Part shown: one piece after another, positions 50,063-59,217 of the stretch
Position numbering within the stretch: position 1 is the first letter of the stretch
Layout: each line of letters starts with the position of its first letter
Assembly: GCA_964645045.1 (NCBI GenBank)
Contig: CAZXYZ010000023.1
Location: 49,634 to 113,633, forward strand
From: Anammoximicrobium sp964645045
GTDB lineage: Bacteria > Planctomycetota > Planctomycetia > Pirellulales > Pirellulaceae
Direction: 5' to 3'
DNA length: 64,000 bases
The notes under the pieces: generated by a model
Database searches by the model: none
Seen by the model: only the letters and a program-made list of their open reading frames with translations
Told to the model about the DNA's origin: nothing
Made by a program: the position numbers and the translations under genes

Positions 50063-53000
50063 ATGCACACCATCTTCGCAAGTCGTGGGACAAGCGTTCG
50101 CAGTCGCCCGTTTTCGCCGACTGCATGGCTGCCTGCCGTGAATATCTTTGCCGTCGTCCTCGCGGTGTCGGATGTGCGAGCCGAGACGGGATCCGAGGTC
50201 CGTTTCAACCGAGACATCCGGCCGATCATGTCCGACACCTGTTTCAAGTGTCACGGGCCGGGGACTCGCGAAGCTGGACTGCGGCTCGATGTGCGGGACG
50301 AGGCATTGAAAGCGGCCGACAGCGGCGAGACGCCGATCGTGCCGGGGCAGCCGGATGCGAGCGAGTTGGTGCGCCGCGTGATGTCGGACAATCCCGGCGA
50401 GGTCATGCCGCCCGCGGAGGCGAACAAGACGCTGACGGCCGAGCAGAAGGAGTTGATCCGCCGCTGGGTCGAGCAGGGGGCGCCGTACGAAAAACATTGG
50501 TCGTTCGAGCCGCCGGCGAAAGCGGATCCGCCGTCCGTCGACGGCGCGGCCTTCCGCGTCGTCAATCCGATCGACGCCTTCATCGCCGATCGGCTGCGGC
50601 GCGATGGGCTGACGATGTCGCCCGAAGCCGACCGGGAAACGCTCATTCGCCGCGTCGCACTGGCGCTTACCGGACTGCCACCGACAGTGGCCGAGGTCGA
50701 CGCGTTCCTCAGCGACACGTCGGCGGACGCTTTCGAAAAGATGGTCGATCGCTACTTGGCCTCCGAGCGATTCGGCGAAGAGATGGCCCGGCACTGGCTG
50801 GACGTGGCCCGCTATGCCGACACACACGGACTGCACCTGGACAACGAACGGCAGATGTGGGCGTATCGCGACTGGGTCATCCGCGCGTTCAACCAGAACA
50901 TGTCATTCGACCAATTTACCATCGAACAGCTGGCTGGCGACTTGCTCCCCGGCGCGACATTGGACCAGCTGACGGCCACTGGCTTTATCCGCTGCAACGT
51001 AACGACCGGCGAAGGCGGCTCGATCGACGCCGAGTGGGTGTATCGCAATGCTGTGGACCGGGCCACGACGGCGGCCGAGACGTGGATGGGGCTCACGGCC
51101 GGCTGTTGTGTGTGCCATGACCACAAGTACGATCCTGTGTCGATCACGGACTTCTATGCGCTGTACGCATTTTTCCATTCCGCCGCCGACCCGCCACTGG
51201 ACGGCAATGCGCTGCTGACCCCACCGTCGCTCAAGCTCGCCACACCGGGGGATCAGCAAAAACTGGCCGAGTTCGACGCCCAGATCGCCGCCAAGCAAAA
51301 GCAGCTGGACGATCAGGCGGCGGCGATTGCCTATACCGACCCCGCTGCGGTCCAGCCGCCTCCGCCGGCGCAGATGCTGGAGCAGTTCTGGTTCGACGAC
51401 GAGTTCCCGTCCGGCGGCCGCGCGTTTGCCAGCCCCGGACATCCCACGACGTACGTCACCGTCGAGAATGGGCGGGTATTGAGCGGCCAGAAGGCGATCA
51501 AGCGAGTCGACAAAGGATTGGCGCAAGACGTGGTCGAAGGCACGCCGCCGCTGGAGATTCCGCCCGACGCACGGTTGTTTGCCAACGTCTGGATCGACCC
51601 CGGGGATCCGCCCAAGACGCTGATGCTGCAGTACTTCAAAGGCGGCTGGCTGCACCGCGCCGTCTGGGGCGACTACGACGCCATCGACTGGGGCGCCCGC
51701 GACACCACGGAACGCGTGCTGATCGGCCCGTTGCCCGAGACCGGAAAATGGGAACGGCTGGAGGTCGAAGCGACTCGTCTGGGGCTGAATGCCGGGGACC
51801 AAGTGACCGGTTTTGCCATGACCCAATTCGGCGGCACCGTGTTTTGGGACCAGGTGGGGGTCGCCGGACGAAGCGATCCGGACGCCGATCCGCGCCGCTC
51901 GCTGCTGGCGTGGTGGAAGCAGCAAATCGGCAAGGACACGCCGGGTGTGCCGGCGGAATTGAACCAGGTGCTGAGGGCCGGTCCGGACAAGAAACCGTCC
52001 GCCGAACTGGAGAAGAAGCTCCGCGATTACTACCTGCAAAATGTTTGCCTGGATACCAAGCCGCAGTTGGAATTGCCCGCCAAAGAACTGGCCGCTTTGA
52101 AACAGCGGCGCGAAGACTTTGACAAAAGCATCCCGTCGACGTTCATTTTCCGCGACCAGGGCCAGCCGCGTGAGAGCTTCGTCATGCTGCGCGGCAGTTA
52201 CAACACGCCGGGCGACAAAGTCGAGCCCGATGTGCCGGCCATTCTGCCGCCGCTGAAGAAGGAAGATCCCAATCGCCGCGCCAATCGATTGGACCTGGCC
52301 CGGTGGCTGGTATCGCCCGAACATCCCTTGACGGCTCGAGTGACCGTGAACCGCTTTTGGCAACAGTTATTCGGTGTGGGGCTAGTCAAAACCAGTTACG
52401 ACTTCGGCTCGCAAGGCGAACTGCCCAGTCATCCGGAACTGCTGGACTGGCTGGCGGCGTCGTTCCGCGAGGGCGGCTGGGACGTCAAGCAACTGCTCCG
52501 GCAGATGGTCACGTCCGCGACGTTCCGCCAGGCGTCACGAGTCACGCCGGAACTGCTGCAGCGCGACCCGGAGAACCGGTTGTACGCCCGCGGGCCGCGA
52601 TTCCGCCTGGACGGCGAACAGCTCCGCGACAACGCCCTGTTCGTGAGCGGTCTGATCAATCTGCAGATGGGAGGCCGCGGCGTGAATCCCTACCAGCCGC
52701 CGAACATCTGGGAGCCCGTGGGGTTTGTGGGATCAAACACCGCCAATTATCGGCAGGACACGGGGCCGGCCCTGTATCGGCGCAGCGTTTACGTGTTCTT
52801 CAAACGCACCGCCCCGCCGCCGTTCATGGTCAATTTTGACGCGCCCAATCGCGAGGCGTTCTGTACGCACCGCGACCGGAGCAACACGCCGTTGCAGGCC
52901 CTGCAGTTGATGAACGACATTCAGCACTTCGAGGCCGCCCGGGCGCTGGCCGAACTTCTGCTGAGCGAAGGCGGCGTGACGGCCCAAGACAGGATCGCGT

Positions 53001-53233
53001 ACGGTTACCGGCTGGTGTTGGCACGCCGTCCGGCGCCGGAAGAAACCGTGATCGTGCAGGCCATGCTCGACAAAGAACTGGCTCGATACCAACAGACCCC
53101 GGAGGCCGCTGCCAGGGCGATCCGCACGGGCGAGTCGCCGCCGCGAGCGGGCTTGCCGGAACCCGAACTGGCCGCCTATACGCTGGTGGCGAACCTGCTG
53201 TTGAACCTGGATGAAACGGTAACCCGAAACTAG
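50063..53233 (+). CDS. PSCyt1-DUF1549-DUF1553 protein with an inserted jelly-roll-like domain
   Basis: A 1056-residue protein, about 220 longer than the one at 722. A signal peptide is followed by FNRDIRPIMSDTCFKCHGPG with the CxxCH haem motif of PSCyt1, DUF1549 with a second motif (C-VCHDHKYDP), an insertion of about 200 residues (FWFDDEFPSGGRAFASPGH ... TVFWDQVGVAG) that looks like a LamG/jelly-roll carbohydrate-binding fold, and DUF1553 ending NLLLNLDETVTRN. The ATG at 50063 starts the signal peptide; the open frame extends 64 codons upstream across the promoter and is not used. It pairs with the DUF1501 gene at 53378. The insertion suggests substrate binding. Confidence 0.92.
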   Translation: MHTIFASRGTSVRSRPFSPTAWLPAVNIFAVVLAVSDVRAETGSEVRFNRDIRPIMSDTCFKCHGPGTREAGLRLDVRDEALKAADSGETPIVPGQPDASELVRRVMSDNPGEVMPPAEANKTLTAEQKELIRRWVEQGAPYEKHWSFEPPAKADPPSVDGAAFRVVNPIDAFIADRLRRDGLTMSPEADRETLIRRVALALTGLPPTVAEVDAFLSDTSADAFEKMVDRYLASERFGEEMARHWLDVARYADTHGLHLDNERQMWAYRDWVIRAFNQNMSFDQFTIEQLAGDLLPGATLDQLTATGFIRCNVTTGEGGSIDAEWVYRNAVDRATTAAETWMGLTAGCCVCHDHKYDPVSITDFYALYAFFHSAADPPLDGNALLTPPSLKLATPGDQQKLAEFDAQIAAKQKQLDDQAAAIAYTDPAAVQPPPPAQMLEQFWFDDEFPSGGRAFASPGHPTTYVTVENGRVLSGQKAIKRVDKGLAQDVVEGTPPLEIPPDARLFANVWIDPGDPPKTLMLQYFKGGWLHRAVWGDYDAIDWGARDTTERVLIGPLPETGKWERLEVEATRLGLNAGDQVTGFAMTQFGGTVFWDQVGVAGRSDPDADPRRSLLAWWKQQIGKDTPGVPAELNQVLRAGPDKKPSAELEKKLRDYYLQNVCLDTKPQLELPAKELAALKQRREDFDKSIPSTFIFRDQGQPRESFVMLRGSYNTPGDKVEPDVPAILPPLKKEDPNRRANRLDLARWLVSPEHPLTARVTVNRFWQQLFGVGLVKTSYDFGSQGELPSHPELLDWLAASFREGGWDVKQLLRQMVTSATFRQASRVTPELLQRDPENRLYARGPRFRLDGEQLRDNALFVSGLINLQMGGRGVNPYQPPNIWEPVGFVGSNTANYRQDTGPALYRRSVYVFFKRTAPPPFMVNFDAPNREAFCTHRDRSNTPLQALQLMNDIQHFEAARALAELLLSEGGVTAQDRIAYGYRLVLARRPAPEETVIVQAMLDKELARYQQTPEAAARAIRTGESPPRAGLPEPELAAYTLVANLLLNLDETVTRN

Positions 53234-53246
53234 CTGCCCCGGCATT

Positions 53247-53341
53247 GGGCCCAGACGTACAGAATTCAATTTTCGCGGGCATGCGTTTTCCATGCCGTTG
53301 GACAACCGGCCGCAAAGATTGAATTCTGTACGTCTGAGCCC
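53247..53341 (+). repeat. Palindromic element, family F3, copy 2
   Basis: CAGACGTACAGAATTCAATT + TTCGCGG is matched by the inverted ...GATTGAATTCTGTACGTCTG. It starts 13 bases after the upstream stop and ends 36 bases before the next ATG. Confidence 0.9.
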
Positions 53342-53377
53342 TGATCCGAAACCAAGCCCCCAGAACGAACAACTCCC

Positions 53378-54853
53378 ATGAACCCGATCCTTGAACACCA
53401 CCTGCTGCAAACCCGACGGCAGTTCTTCGGCGACACCGGACTGCGGCTGGGCAGTCTGGCCCTTGGCATGCTGATGGGCTCGTCGGCCTCCGGCAACAGA
53501 GCCCACGGCGCACCGGGCCCCCAAGCTCATCCGCCGCTGCCGGGCCTGCCGCATTTCCCCGGCAAGGCCAAAGGCTTGATCTACCTCCACATGAACGGGG
53601 CGCCGACCCAACTGGATCTGTGGGACTACAAACCAAACCTGGAACAGTTCTTTGACAAGGACCTGCCCGAAAGCGTGCGGATGGGGCAGCGGATTACGAC
53701 GATGACCAGCGGCCAATCACGGTTGCCGGTCGCGCCCTCCAAGTTCAAGTTTTCCCAGCACGGCCAGTGCGGCCGATGGGTCAGTGAACTGCTGCCGCAT
53801 ACCGCCAAGATCGTGGATGATCTGGCGCTGATCAAAACCGTTCACACCAACGCGATCAACCACGATCCGGCGTGTACGTTCGTGATGACCGGCAGCGAAG
53901 TGCCCGGCAAGCCGAGCATTGGTTCGTGGCTGGCGTATGGCCTGGGCAGCGAGAGCAATGACCTGCCGGCGTTTGTCGTGTTCACGCCGAAGTTTCCGCC
54001 GACCGGCAACGGCCAGGCGTTGTTCTCGCGCATGTGGACCAGCGGTTTTTTGCCGTCCAAGTACAACGGCGTCGCGTTGCGCGGCGCCGGCGATCCGGTG
54101 CTGTACGTTCAGAATCCGCCGGGCGTGGACACCACGGATCGCCGCAACATGCTGGACGCGCTGAATCAACTAAACCAGCGCGGCTTCGAACGCTTCGGCG
54201 ACCCCGAAATCCAGACCCGCATCGCCCAGTACGAGATGGCCTTTCGCATGCAGAGTTCCGTGCCGGAACTGGTCGACTTGTCGCGGGAACCGCAAACCAT
54301 CCTGGACCTGTACGGCCCGGCGGCAACCACCCCGGGCACGTTCAGCCACAGTGCGCTGCTGGCTCGGCGACTGGTCGAACGCGGTGTGCGCGTGGTGCAG
54401 ATCCTACACCGCGGCTGGGACCAGCACGGCAACTTGCCGGTGGCGTTGAAGAACCAATGCCAAGATACCGACCAGGCCACGGCGGCGCTGGTTATGGACC
54501 TCAAACAGCGCGGCTTGCTGGACAGCACCCTGGTCGTGTGGGGAGGCGAGTTCGGACGCACGGTCTATTCGCAGGGCACGTTGACCAAAGACGACTATGG
54601 CCGCGACCATCATCCCCGCAATTTCTGCATGTGGCTGGCCGGCGGCGGCGTCCGCAGCGGCATCGTGTACGGCGAGACCGACGACTTCAGCTACAACGTC
54701 GTGCAGGACCCCGTAAACGTGAACGACGTCAACGCTACGATGCTGTACTGCCTGGGCATTCAGCCCGACCGGTTCACGTTCAAGTTCCAGGGCCTGGATC
54801 AGCGCCTGATCGGCGTCGAGGGCGCTCAACCGGTCAAAGCGTTGCTTGTCTGA
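53378..54853 (+). CDS. DUF1501 family exported protein
   Basis: A 491-residue protein. A Tat-type signal (T12-R13-R14-Q-F-F) precedes IYLHMNGAPTQLDLWDYKP. NHDPACTFVMTG, LHRGWDQHGNLP and WGGEFGRTVYS are the family marks seen also in the copy at 3401. It completes the second PSCyt1/DUF1549/DUF1553 + DUF1501 pair of the window. Compared with the first pair, both proteins are clearly divergent rather than recent copies. Function unknown beyond the probable extracytoplasmic role. Confidence 0.93.
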   Translation: MNPILEHHLLQTRRQFFGDTGLRLGSLALGMLMGSSASGNRAHGAPGPQAHPPLPGLPHFPGKAKGLIYLHMNGAPTQLDLWDYKPNLEQFFDKDLPESVRMGQRITTMTSGQSRLPVAPSKFKFSQHGQCGRWVSELLPHTAKIVDDLALIKTVHTNAINHDPACTFVMTGSEVPGKPSIGSWLAYGLGSESNDLPAFVVFTPKFPPTGNGQALFSRMWTSGFLPSKYNGVALRGAGDPVLYVQNPPGVDTTDRRNMLDALNQLNQRGFERFGDPEIQTRIAQYEMAFRMQSSVPELVDLSREPQTILDLYGPAATTPGTFSHSALLARRLVERGVRVVQILHRGWDQHGNLPVALKNQCQDTDQATAALVMDLKQRGLLDSTLVVWGGEFGRTVYSQGTLTKDDYGRDHHPRNFCMWLAGGGVRSGIVYGETDDFSYNVVQDPVNVNDVNATMLYCLGIQPDRFTFKFQGLDQRLIGVEGAQPVKALLV

Positions 54854-55210
54854 ACAGGGCGGCCATCCAAACCGGTAGGTTATTCTCGGACAGCGAGTAA
54901 AGGCTCCGCGAAAATCGGCGGAGTCTCAGACAATGGTCGCGTCTGGCCAGCGAGTGCCAAGTAACGCCGGCAAGCGGCGAGGATCCTGCAGCACGCGTTT
55001 TTTCTGCCGCGATTCCCGGTCCCCGATGTTCAGGCCCGTTACCAGACCGATACAATGACCGCTGTGCGCTGCGGCCCGGCGTCACGTGGATCAGCCGGGC
55101 CGGCGCGGTTCAACGCCACGGGCGGTGCCCTGTTGTGCAGCGAGCGGACTTGGCGGTCCGGCGGCCTGCGATGGGAAGATCGCCCTCAGCACTTGTGAGG
55201 AGGTGAACCG
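54854..55210. other. Intergenic stretch with repeat fragments
   Basis: About 360 bases. CCAAACCGGTAGGTTATTCT + CGGACAGC at 54869-54896 is the inverse of sequence at 37843-37870. GGCTCCGCGAAAATCGGCGG + AGTC is a weak hairpin that could end the DUF1501 transcript. No gene is visible. Confidence 0.6.
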
Positions 55211-56431
55211 ATGAAGAAGCCGAAAGCGGGGCTCAGTCGCCGGCAGTTCATGCAGGGCTCGGCGGCCGGAATCGTGGCCTTTACGATCGTGCCGCGGAAT
55301 GTTCTGGGTCGCGGCGAGACGCCGCCCAGCGAAGAGATTGGCGGAGCCTTGATCGGTTGCGGGGGCCGCGGGGAGGGGACCTTTCAATGCCTGGGGCACG
55401 GCGTCCGCCGCTTGGCCTCGTGCGACGTCAAGTACCAGGACCGCTGCGACAACAAGATGTTCTACACCGACTTCCGCCTGCTGCTCGAGCGGCAGGACAT
55501 CCAGGTGGTCGCCATCGCCACCCATCCCGGCTGGCACGCTTTGATCTCGATCGCCGCCATGGAGGCTGGCAAAGACGTGGTGTGCGAGAAGCCGATGACG
55601 CGATTCATCTCGGAAGGCCGTGCGGTGGCCGACGCCGAGAAGCGGTTCGGCCGTGTTTTTCAGGTCGAACGGAAGGGCGGTTACCGTCCCAATAAGGTCC
55701 GCAAGATCTTCGAGAGCGGGCTGCTGAAGCACTGCGACTCGGTGCTCGTCCGGCCCGGCGGGTTCAAGGTCGCGGAGTGGAGCGGCAAAGTCAAGTACGA
55801 GGTCGGGGAGGTACCCAAGAGCCTGGACTGGGACATGTACTGCGGGCCGGCTCCGCTGCGGCCCTTCAACCGGCACCGGGTCGGCGGCACGCACCGCGGC
55901 TACTGGGACCACGAAGGCGGCGGCCTGTCCGACATGGCCCACCACCACCTGCACGAACTGGCCTACCAGTACGGCCGCGATCGGACGGCTCCCGTCGAGA
56001 TCACTCCCTACGCTCCGCCGGCGCATCCCGAGTGCTGCGGCATGTGGGGCTGGTGCGAATTGAAATATGCCGACGGCTTCACCCTCGTGCTGGAAAGCGC
56101 AGAGTGGGGCAAACGCTACGACCGGCACCAGCACAAGAATCTGGGCGAAGCCGAACTGCTGCGCATGCTGAGCGAGGAGGATCGGAAGAAACTGGACGAG
56201 ATGCCCGATCCGGAGCGGCTGCCGTTTTTCGAGGAGGCGATCCGCACGCGTTCCCGGACCGGCAGCTACGCCGAGCGTTCGCACCGGGTGGCCACGATCT
56301 ACCACTTGGCCAACGTCGCCTTCCGCTGCGGCCGGCCGCTGAAGTTCGACCCCGATACGGAGCAGATCGTCGGAGACGAGGAGGCGAACCGCCTGGTCAA
56401 TCCGCCGATGCGGGCTCCGTGGCGGCTCTAG
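55211..56431 (+). CDS. Tat-exported Gfo/Idh/MocA family oxidoreductase
   Basis: A 406-residue protein. The Tat signal S-R10-R11-Q-F-M is followed by an N-terminal Rossmann region with GGALIGCGGRGEG, the E-K-P motif (VVCEKPMTRF) and the catalytic-region LSDMAHHHLHEL. The start has AGGAGGTGA six bases upstream, one of the strongest ribosome-binding sites in the window. It is the same broad family as the protein at 10987 but not a close copy. Probable role: NAD(P)-linked sugar or inositol oxidation outside the cytoplasm, where cofactor supply is a known puzzle for this group. Confidence 0.9.
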   Translation: MKKPKAGLSRRQFMQGSAAGIVAFTIVPRNVLGRGETPPSEEIGGALIGCGGRGEGTFQCLGHGVRRLASCDVKYQDRCDNKMFYTDFRLLLERQDIQVVAIATHPGWHALISIAAMEAGKDVVCEKPMTRFISEGRAVADAEKRFGRVFQVERKGGYRPNKVRKIFESGLLKHCDSVLVRPGGFKVAEWSGKVKYEVGEVPKSLDWDMYCGPAPLRPFNRHRVGGTHRGYWDHEGGGLSDMAHHHLHELAYQYGRDRTAPVEITPYAPPAHPECCGMWGWCELKYADGFTLVLESAEWGKRYDRHQHKNLGEAELLRMLSEEDRKKLDEMPDPERLPFFEEAIRTRSRTGSYAERSHRVATIYHLANVAFRCGRPLKFDPDTEQIVGDEEANRLVNPPMRAPWRL

Positions 56432-56737
56432 GCGGCTGCCGGCCCCATGGCGAACCCGGCGGCGTAAGCCCCGGGTTGGATGCGGGCTGCCGCGGTGGAT
56501 TCAGGCGGCCGCCGGATGTTTTGAACCACGATTAGAGCTGAAGATAAGACGCCGGATTTGGCGAGCGGTGGGGCGTAAGCCCACCGGTATACCGGACTAC
56601 GATCGAAGCTGGAAATCAGGCTCCGGTCTCGGGCCTGAGATCCCAGATTTGAGATTTTGAATTTGCTACGAGTTTCCGATTTCGGATTTGAAGATTCCAC
56701 ATCGAACCGTTCGATGACGCGGAAAGGAACCAACGTT
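56432..56737. other. Intergenic stretch with short F5-type hairpins
   Basis: About 300 bases. GCGAACCCGGCGGCGTAAGC-type (56453) and GCGAGCGGTGGGGCGTAAGC + CCACC (56569) hairpins resemble the ends of the F5 element. A tract of GATTTGAGATTTTG-like low complexity follows. No gene is visible. Confidence 0.6.
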
Positions 56738-57577
56738 ATGGCAGTCTCGGAACAATTAAAAGCCCTGGTCGAGCAGATGCCCAATCCCGACGGCCGGGGA
56801 ATGTTCACGGAAAACATCGATAAAGAACAGATTGAAAAAACGGTCGCGGCCATCCACGCAGGCGGCCGAGACAACGTCCGCGGCTTGATCGAGATGCTCG
56901 GCGAGCCGGGCAGCGATCAGGACGTCAAACCGCATTACGCGTTGCACTGTTTGGCCAACCATACGCTGATCGTTAAAGACGAAAACGGACGGCGGGCGTT
57001 GTGCGAAGTGCTGTGCGAAGCCCTGTCCGGCGACCACACGCCGTACGCCAAAGGCTTTCTGTGCCAGACGCTGCAGTGGGCCGGCCACCGCGAGTCGGCC
57101 GCGGCGCTGGGCAACCTGCTGACGGATGAACAACTGTGCGATGCCGCCGCCATGGCCCTGGTCGCAATCAAGGACGGCGCGGCCGAGCCGCTGCGGTCGG
57201 CGCTGCCCAACGCCAAGGGCCGCTGCCGGCTGACCATCCTGCACGGCCTGGCCGCCTTGAGCGACGCGGGCGCCGCCGAAGCGTTCAAGCGGGCATTAAA
57301 GGACGACGACCGCGAGGTCCGCATCGCGGCCGGAGCGGGTTTGGCCAAGCTGGGCGACAGCCAGGCCATTGATCTGCTGATCCAGGCGGCCGATTCGAAG
57401 ACCGGCTGGGAACGGATCCAGGCCACCAAACACTGCTTGGTGCTGGCGGAAAAACTGTCGGCCGCCGGCAAGAACTCCGAGGCGCGCCGGATCTACCAGC
57501 ATCTGCGCGACACTCGCCAGGATGCCACCGAGGCTTACATCCGCCAGGCCGCCGACAAAGCATTGGCCGGCGTTTAG
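56738..57577 (+). CDS. HEAT-repeat protein
   Basis: A 279-residue soluble alpha-helical protein built of HEAT/PBS-lyase-like repeats of about 30 residues (for example DDREVRIAAGAGLAKLGDSQAI, ALHCLANHTLI, AAALGNLLTDEQLCDAAAMALVAI). Such proteins are usually binding scaffolds. The ATG at 56738 has AAGGAA about nine bases upstream; three earlier in-frame starts lie in low-complexity DNA. It is followed by a perfect hairpin (57592-57624), so it probably forms its own transcript. Confidence 0.85.
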   Translation: MAVSEQLKALVEQMPNPDGRGMFTENIDKEQIEKTVAAIHAGGRDNVRGLIEMLGEPGSDQDVKPHYALHCLANHTLIVKDENGRRALCEVLCEALSGDHTPYAKGFLCQTLQWAGHRESAAALGNLLTDEQLCDAAAMALVAIKDGAAEPLRSALPNAKGRCRLTILHGLAALSDAGAAEAFKRALKDDDREVRIAAGAGLAKLGDSQAIDLLIQAADSKTGWERIQATKHCLVLAEKLSAAGKNSEARRIYQHLRDTRQDATEAYIRQAADKALAGV

Positions 57578-57591
57578 AGAGCTGCCTTCAC

Positions 57592-57624
57592 ACTCCGTGA
57601 CGCGGCGTTGCCGCGTCACGGAGT
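57592..57624 (+). terminator. Perfect 14-bp hairpin after the HEAT-repeat gene
   Basis: ACTCCGTGACGCGG pairs exactly with CCGCGTCACGGAGT around CGTTG, 15 bases after the stop. There is no T-run, so it may be a repeat-family member or a processing stem rather than a classic terminator. Confidence 0.5.
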
Positions 57625-57670
57625 CTCCTCGCTTGGGTAAGGTCATATCCTGCATTATCCCGGAGGGGTC

Positions 57671-58594
57671 ATGTCCAGCCCGATTGTTGTCGTCGGCAGT
57701 TCGAATGTCGATTTGATTATGAAAATGGCTCATCTGCCGAAACGCGGCGAGACGGTGACGGAGGCCGCCTTTCTGCAGACCTTTGGCGGCAAGGGGGCCA
57801 ATCAAGCGGTGGCGGCGGCGCGGGCGGGAGGCAAGGTTGCCTTGGTCAACTGCGTAGGTGACGACAGCTACGGCGCCGCGATCCTGGACAACCTGCGCGC
57901 AATACGGGTCGATACCGAATTCGTCCTCACCGAACCCGGCGTGGCCAGCGGCACGGCGCTGATCATGATCGGGGACGATGGTGACAACTATATTTCCGTG
58001 GCTCCCGGCGCGAATTACCGCCTGGGCCACGCCCATATCGACCGCGCCGGCGATTTGATCGCGGGCGCCGAGTTGATCGTGTTGCAGTGCGAGATCCCTC
58101 CGGAGACATTGGAGTACGTGGTCGAACTGGCCGCCGCGCACGGCCGCCGGATCATGCTGAACCTGGCCCCGGCGCGCCGTTTGTCGGACTCGTGCCTGCA
58201 GCGGCTGACGTACCTGATTCTGAACGAATCCGAGGCCGAGTTATTGTGCGGTTTTCCCGTCGATTCGCATGACAGGGCCATCGAAGCGGGCCGGACGATT
58301 TGGGCCTTGGGGCCGGAAGTCGTCATCATCACGCTGGGAGCGGAAGGGGCTTGCGTCTGCGCCGGTGCCGCGCCGCTGGACGTTCCGGCCTTCCCGGTCC
58401 GGCCGGTCGACGCGACCGCCGCCGGAGATACCTTCTGCGGCAGCTTGGCGGTGGCTCTGCTGGAAGGCAAGACGCTGGAGGAAGGCGTCCGCTTCGCCAA
58501 TGCTGCCGCTGCGTTGGCCGTCACTCGGCTGGGCGCCCAGCCTTCGATCCCGCTACGGGCGGAGATCGAGCAATTCCTGCGGAGCCGGCGCTAG
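57671..58594 (+). CDS. rbsK: Ribokinase (PfkB family)
   Basis: A 307-residue protein. VVVGSSNVDLIM at the N-terminus, GGKGANQAVAAAR (substrate-binding signature) and DATAAGDTFCGSLA (ATP-binding and catalytic aspartate) match ribokinase closely, and the length is standard. It phosphorylates D-ribose at O5 in the cytoplasm. GGAGG lies just before the ATG. No ribose transporter is nearby. Its TAG stop is part of the palindrome 58591-58699. Confidence 0.88.
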   Translation: MSSPIVVVGSSNVDLIMKMAHLPKRGETVTEAAFLQTFGGKGANQAVAAARAGGKVALVNCVGDDSYGAAILDNLRAIRVDTEFVLTEPGVASGTALIMIGDDGDNYISVAPGANYRLGHAHIDRAGDLIAGAELIVLQCEIPPETLEYVVELAAAHGRRIMLNLAPARRLSDSCLQRLTYLILNESEAELLCGFPVDSHDRAIEAGRTIWALGPEVVIITLGAEGACVCAGAAPLDVPAFPVRPVDATAAGDTFCGSLAVALLEGKTLEEGVRFANAAAALAVTRLGAQPSIPLRAEIEQFLRSRR

Positions 58595-58699
58595 CTCGGA
58601 TTATTCGTTCACGCGTGGGATAGGCTTCCAGCCTGTCAGTCAGCAAAGACAGGCAAGATGCCTATCCCACTTTGCCTGTTCGTCAATCATCCTGGCTAG
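58591..58699 (+). repeat. Palindrome F1 filling the gap between convergent genes
   Basis: The outer arms begin CTAGCTCGGATTATTCGT and end (inverted) CGTCAATCATCCTGGCTAG; the inner arms are GTGGGATAGGC ... GCCTATCCCAC. The ribokinase TAG (58592-58594) and, on the other strand, the TAG of the gene ending at 58696 lie in the two ends, so the element supplies both stop codons. Confidence 0.85.
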
Positions 58700-59217
58700 C
58701 ACGCATTGCCCTTTGTCGCCACCAGTTCCCAAGCGTCTGGCCGATCCAGGGCGTCGCGCAGCGCCGTCAAACCGGCATCCAGCGCCGTGCGCAGCGAACT
58801 GTCTAGATCGCCAGCCACTTGTTCCAGCGATTGCGGCTCGTGCGACGCGAATCCGCTGGCCGCGGTAAAGAACACCACCGGCGGTCGGGTCATCCATTCG
58901 ACAAAGTGCTCGGCCACCCGGGCGGTCAATTCGGCGTCCGCCTGGAGGAACGGCCCGTCGGCGACAAAGACGATCTGGCAGGGCTTTTTCTGCCGGCCCC
59001 ACAGCCGATCGCAGCCGCGCTGCAGGACGCCCGATAAGCGGTGTCGGAGAAAGCTCACCTGTTCGTCAAACGGGAGGCCCAGATAGGGCTTCAAGTTGCC
59101 CGCTTCGGACCGCAGCAGCGGCAGCGGCTCGCCGTCCAGACGAATCCCGGCCACGTACCAGCACAAGCCGGACGTGTCGATCAAGACGGTCAGCAGTACC
59201 GGTTCTTTGTCGGTCAT
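58696..59217 (-). CDS. Uncharacterised protein coupled to a response regulator
   Basis: A 173-residue protein I do not recognise. It starts with a strand LLTVLIDTSGLCWYVAGIRL that could be an RNase H-like or ATPase-like beta-strand, has a middle CQIVFVADGPFLQ and WMTRPPVVFFTAASGF, and no membrane helix. Its ATG directly follows the TAA of the response regulator gene with no gap, so translation is probably coupled and its job is likely tied to that signalling pair. The stop lies in a palindromic element. Confidence 0.65.
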   Translation of the reverse strand: MTDKEPVLLTVLIDTSGLCWYVAGIRLDGEPLPLLRSEAGNLKPYLGLPFDEQVSFLRHRLSGVLQRGCDRLWGRQKKPCQIVFVADGPFLQADAELTARVAEHFVEWMTRPPVVFFTAASGFASHEPQSLEQVAGDLDSSLRTALDAGLTALRDALDRPDAWELVATKGNAC

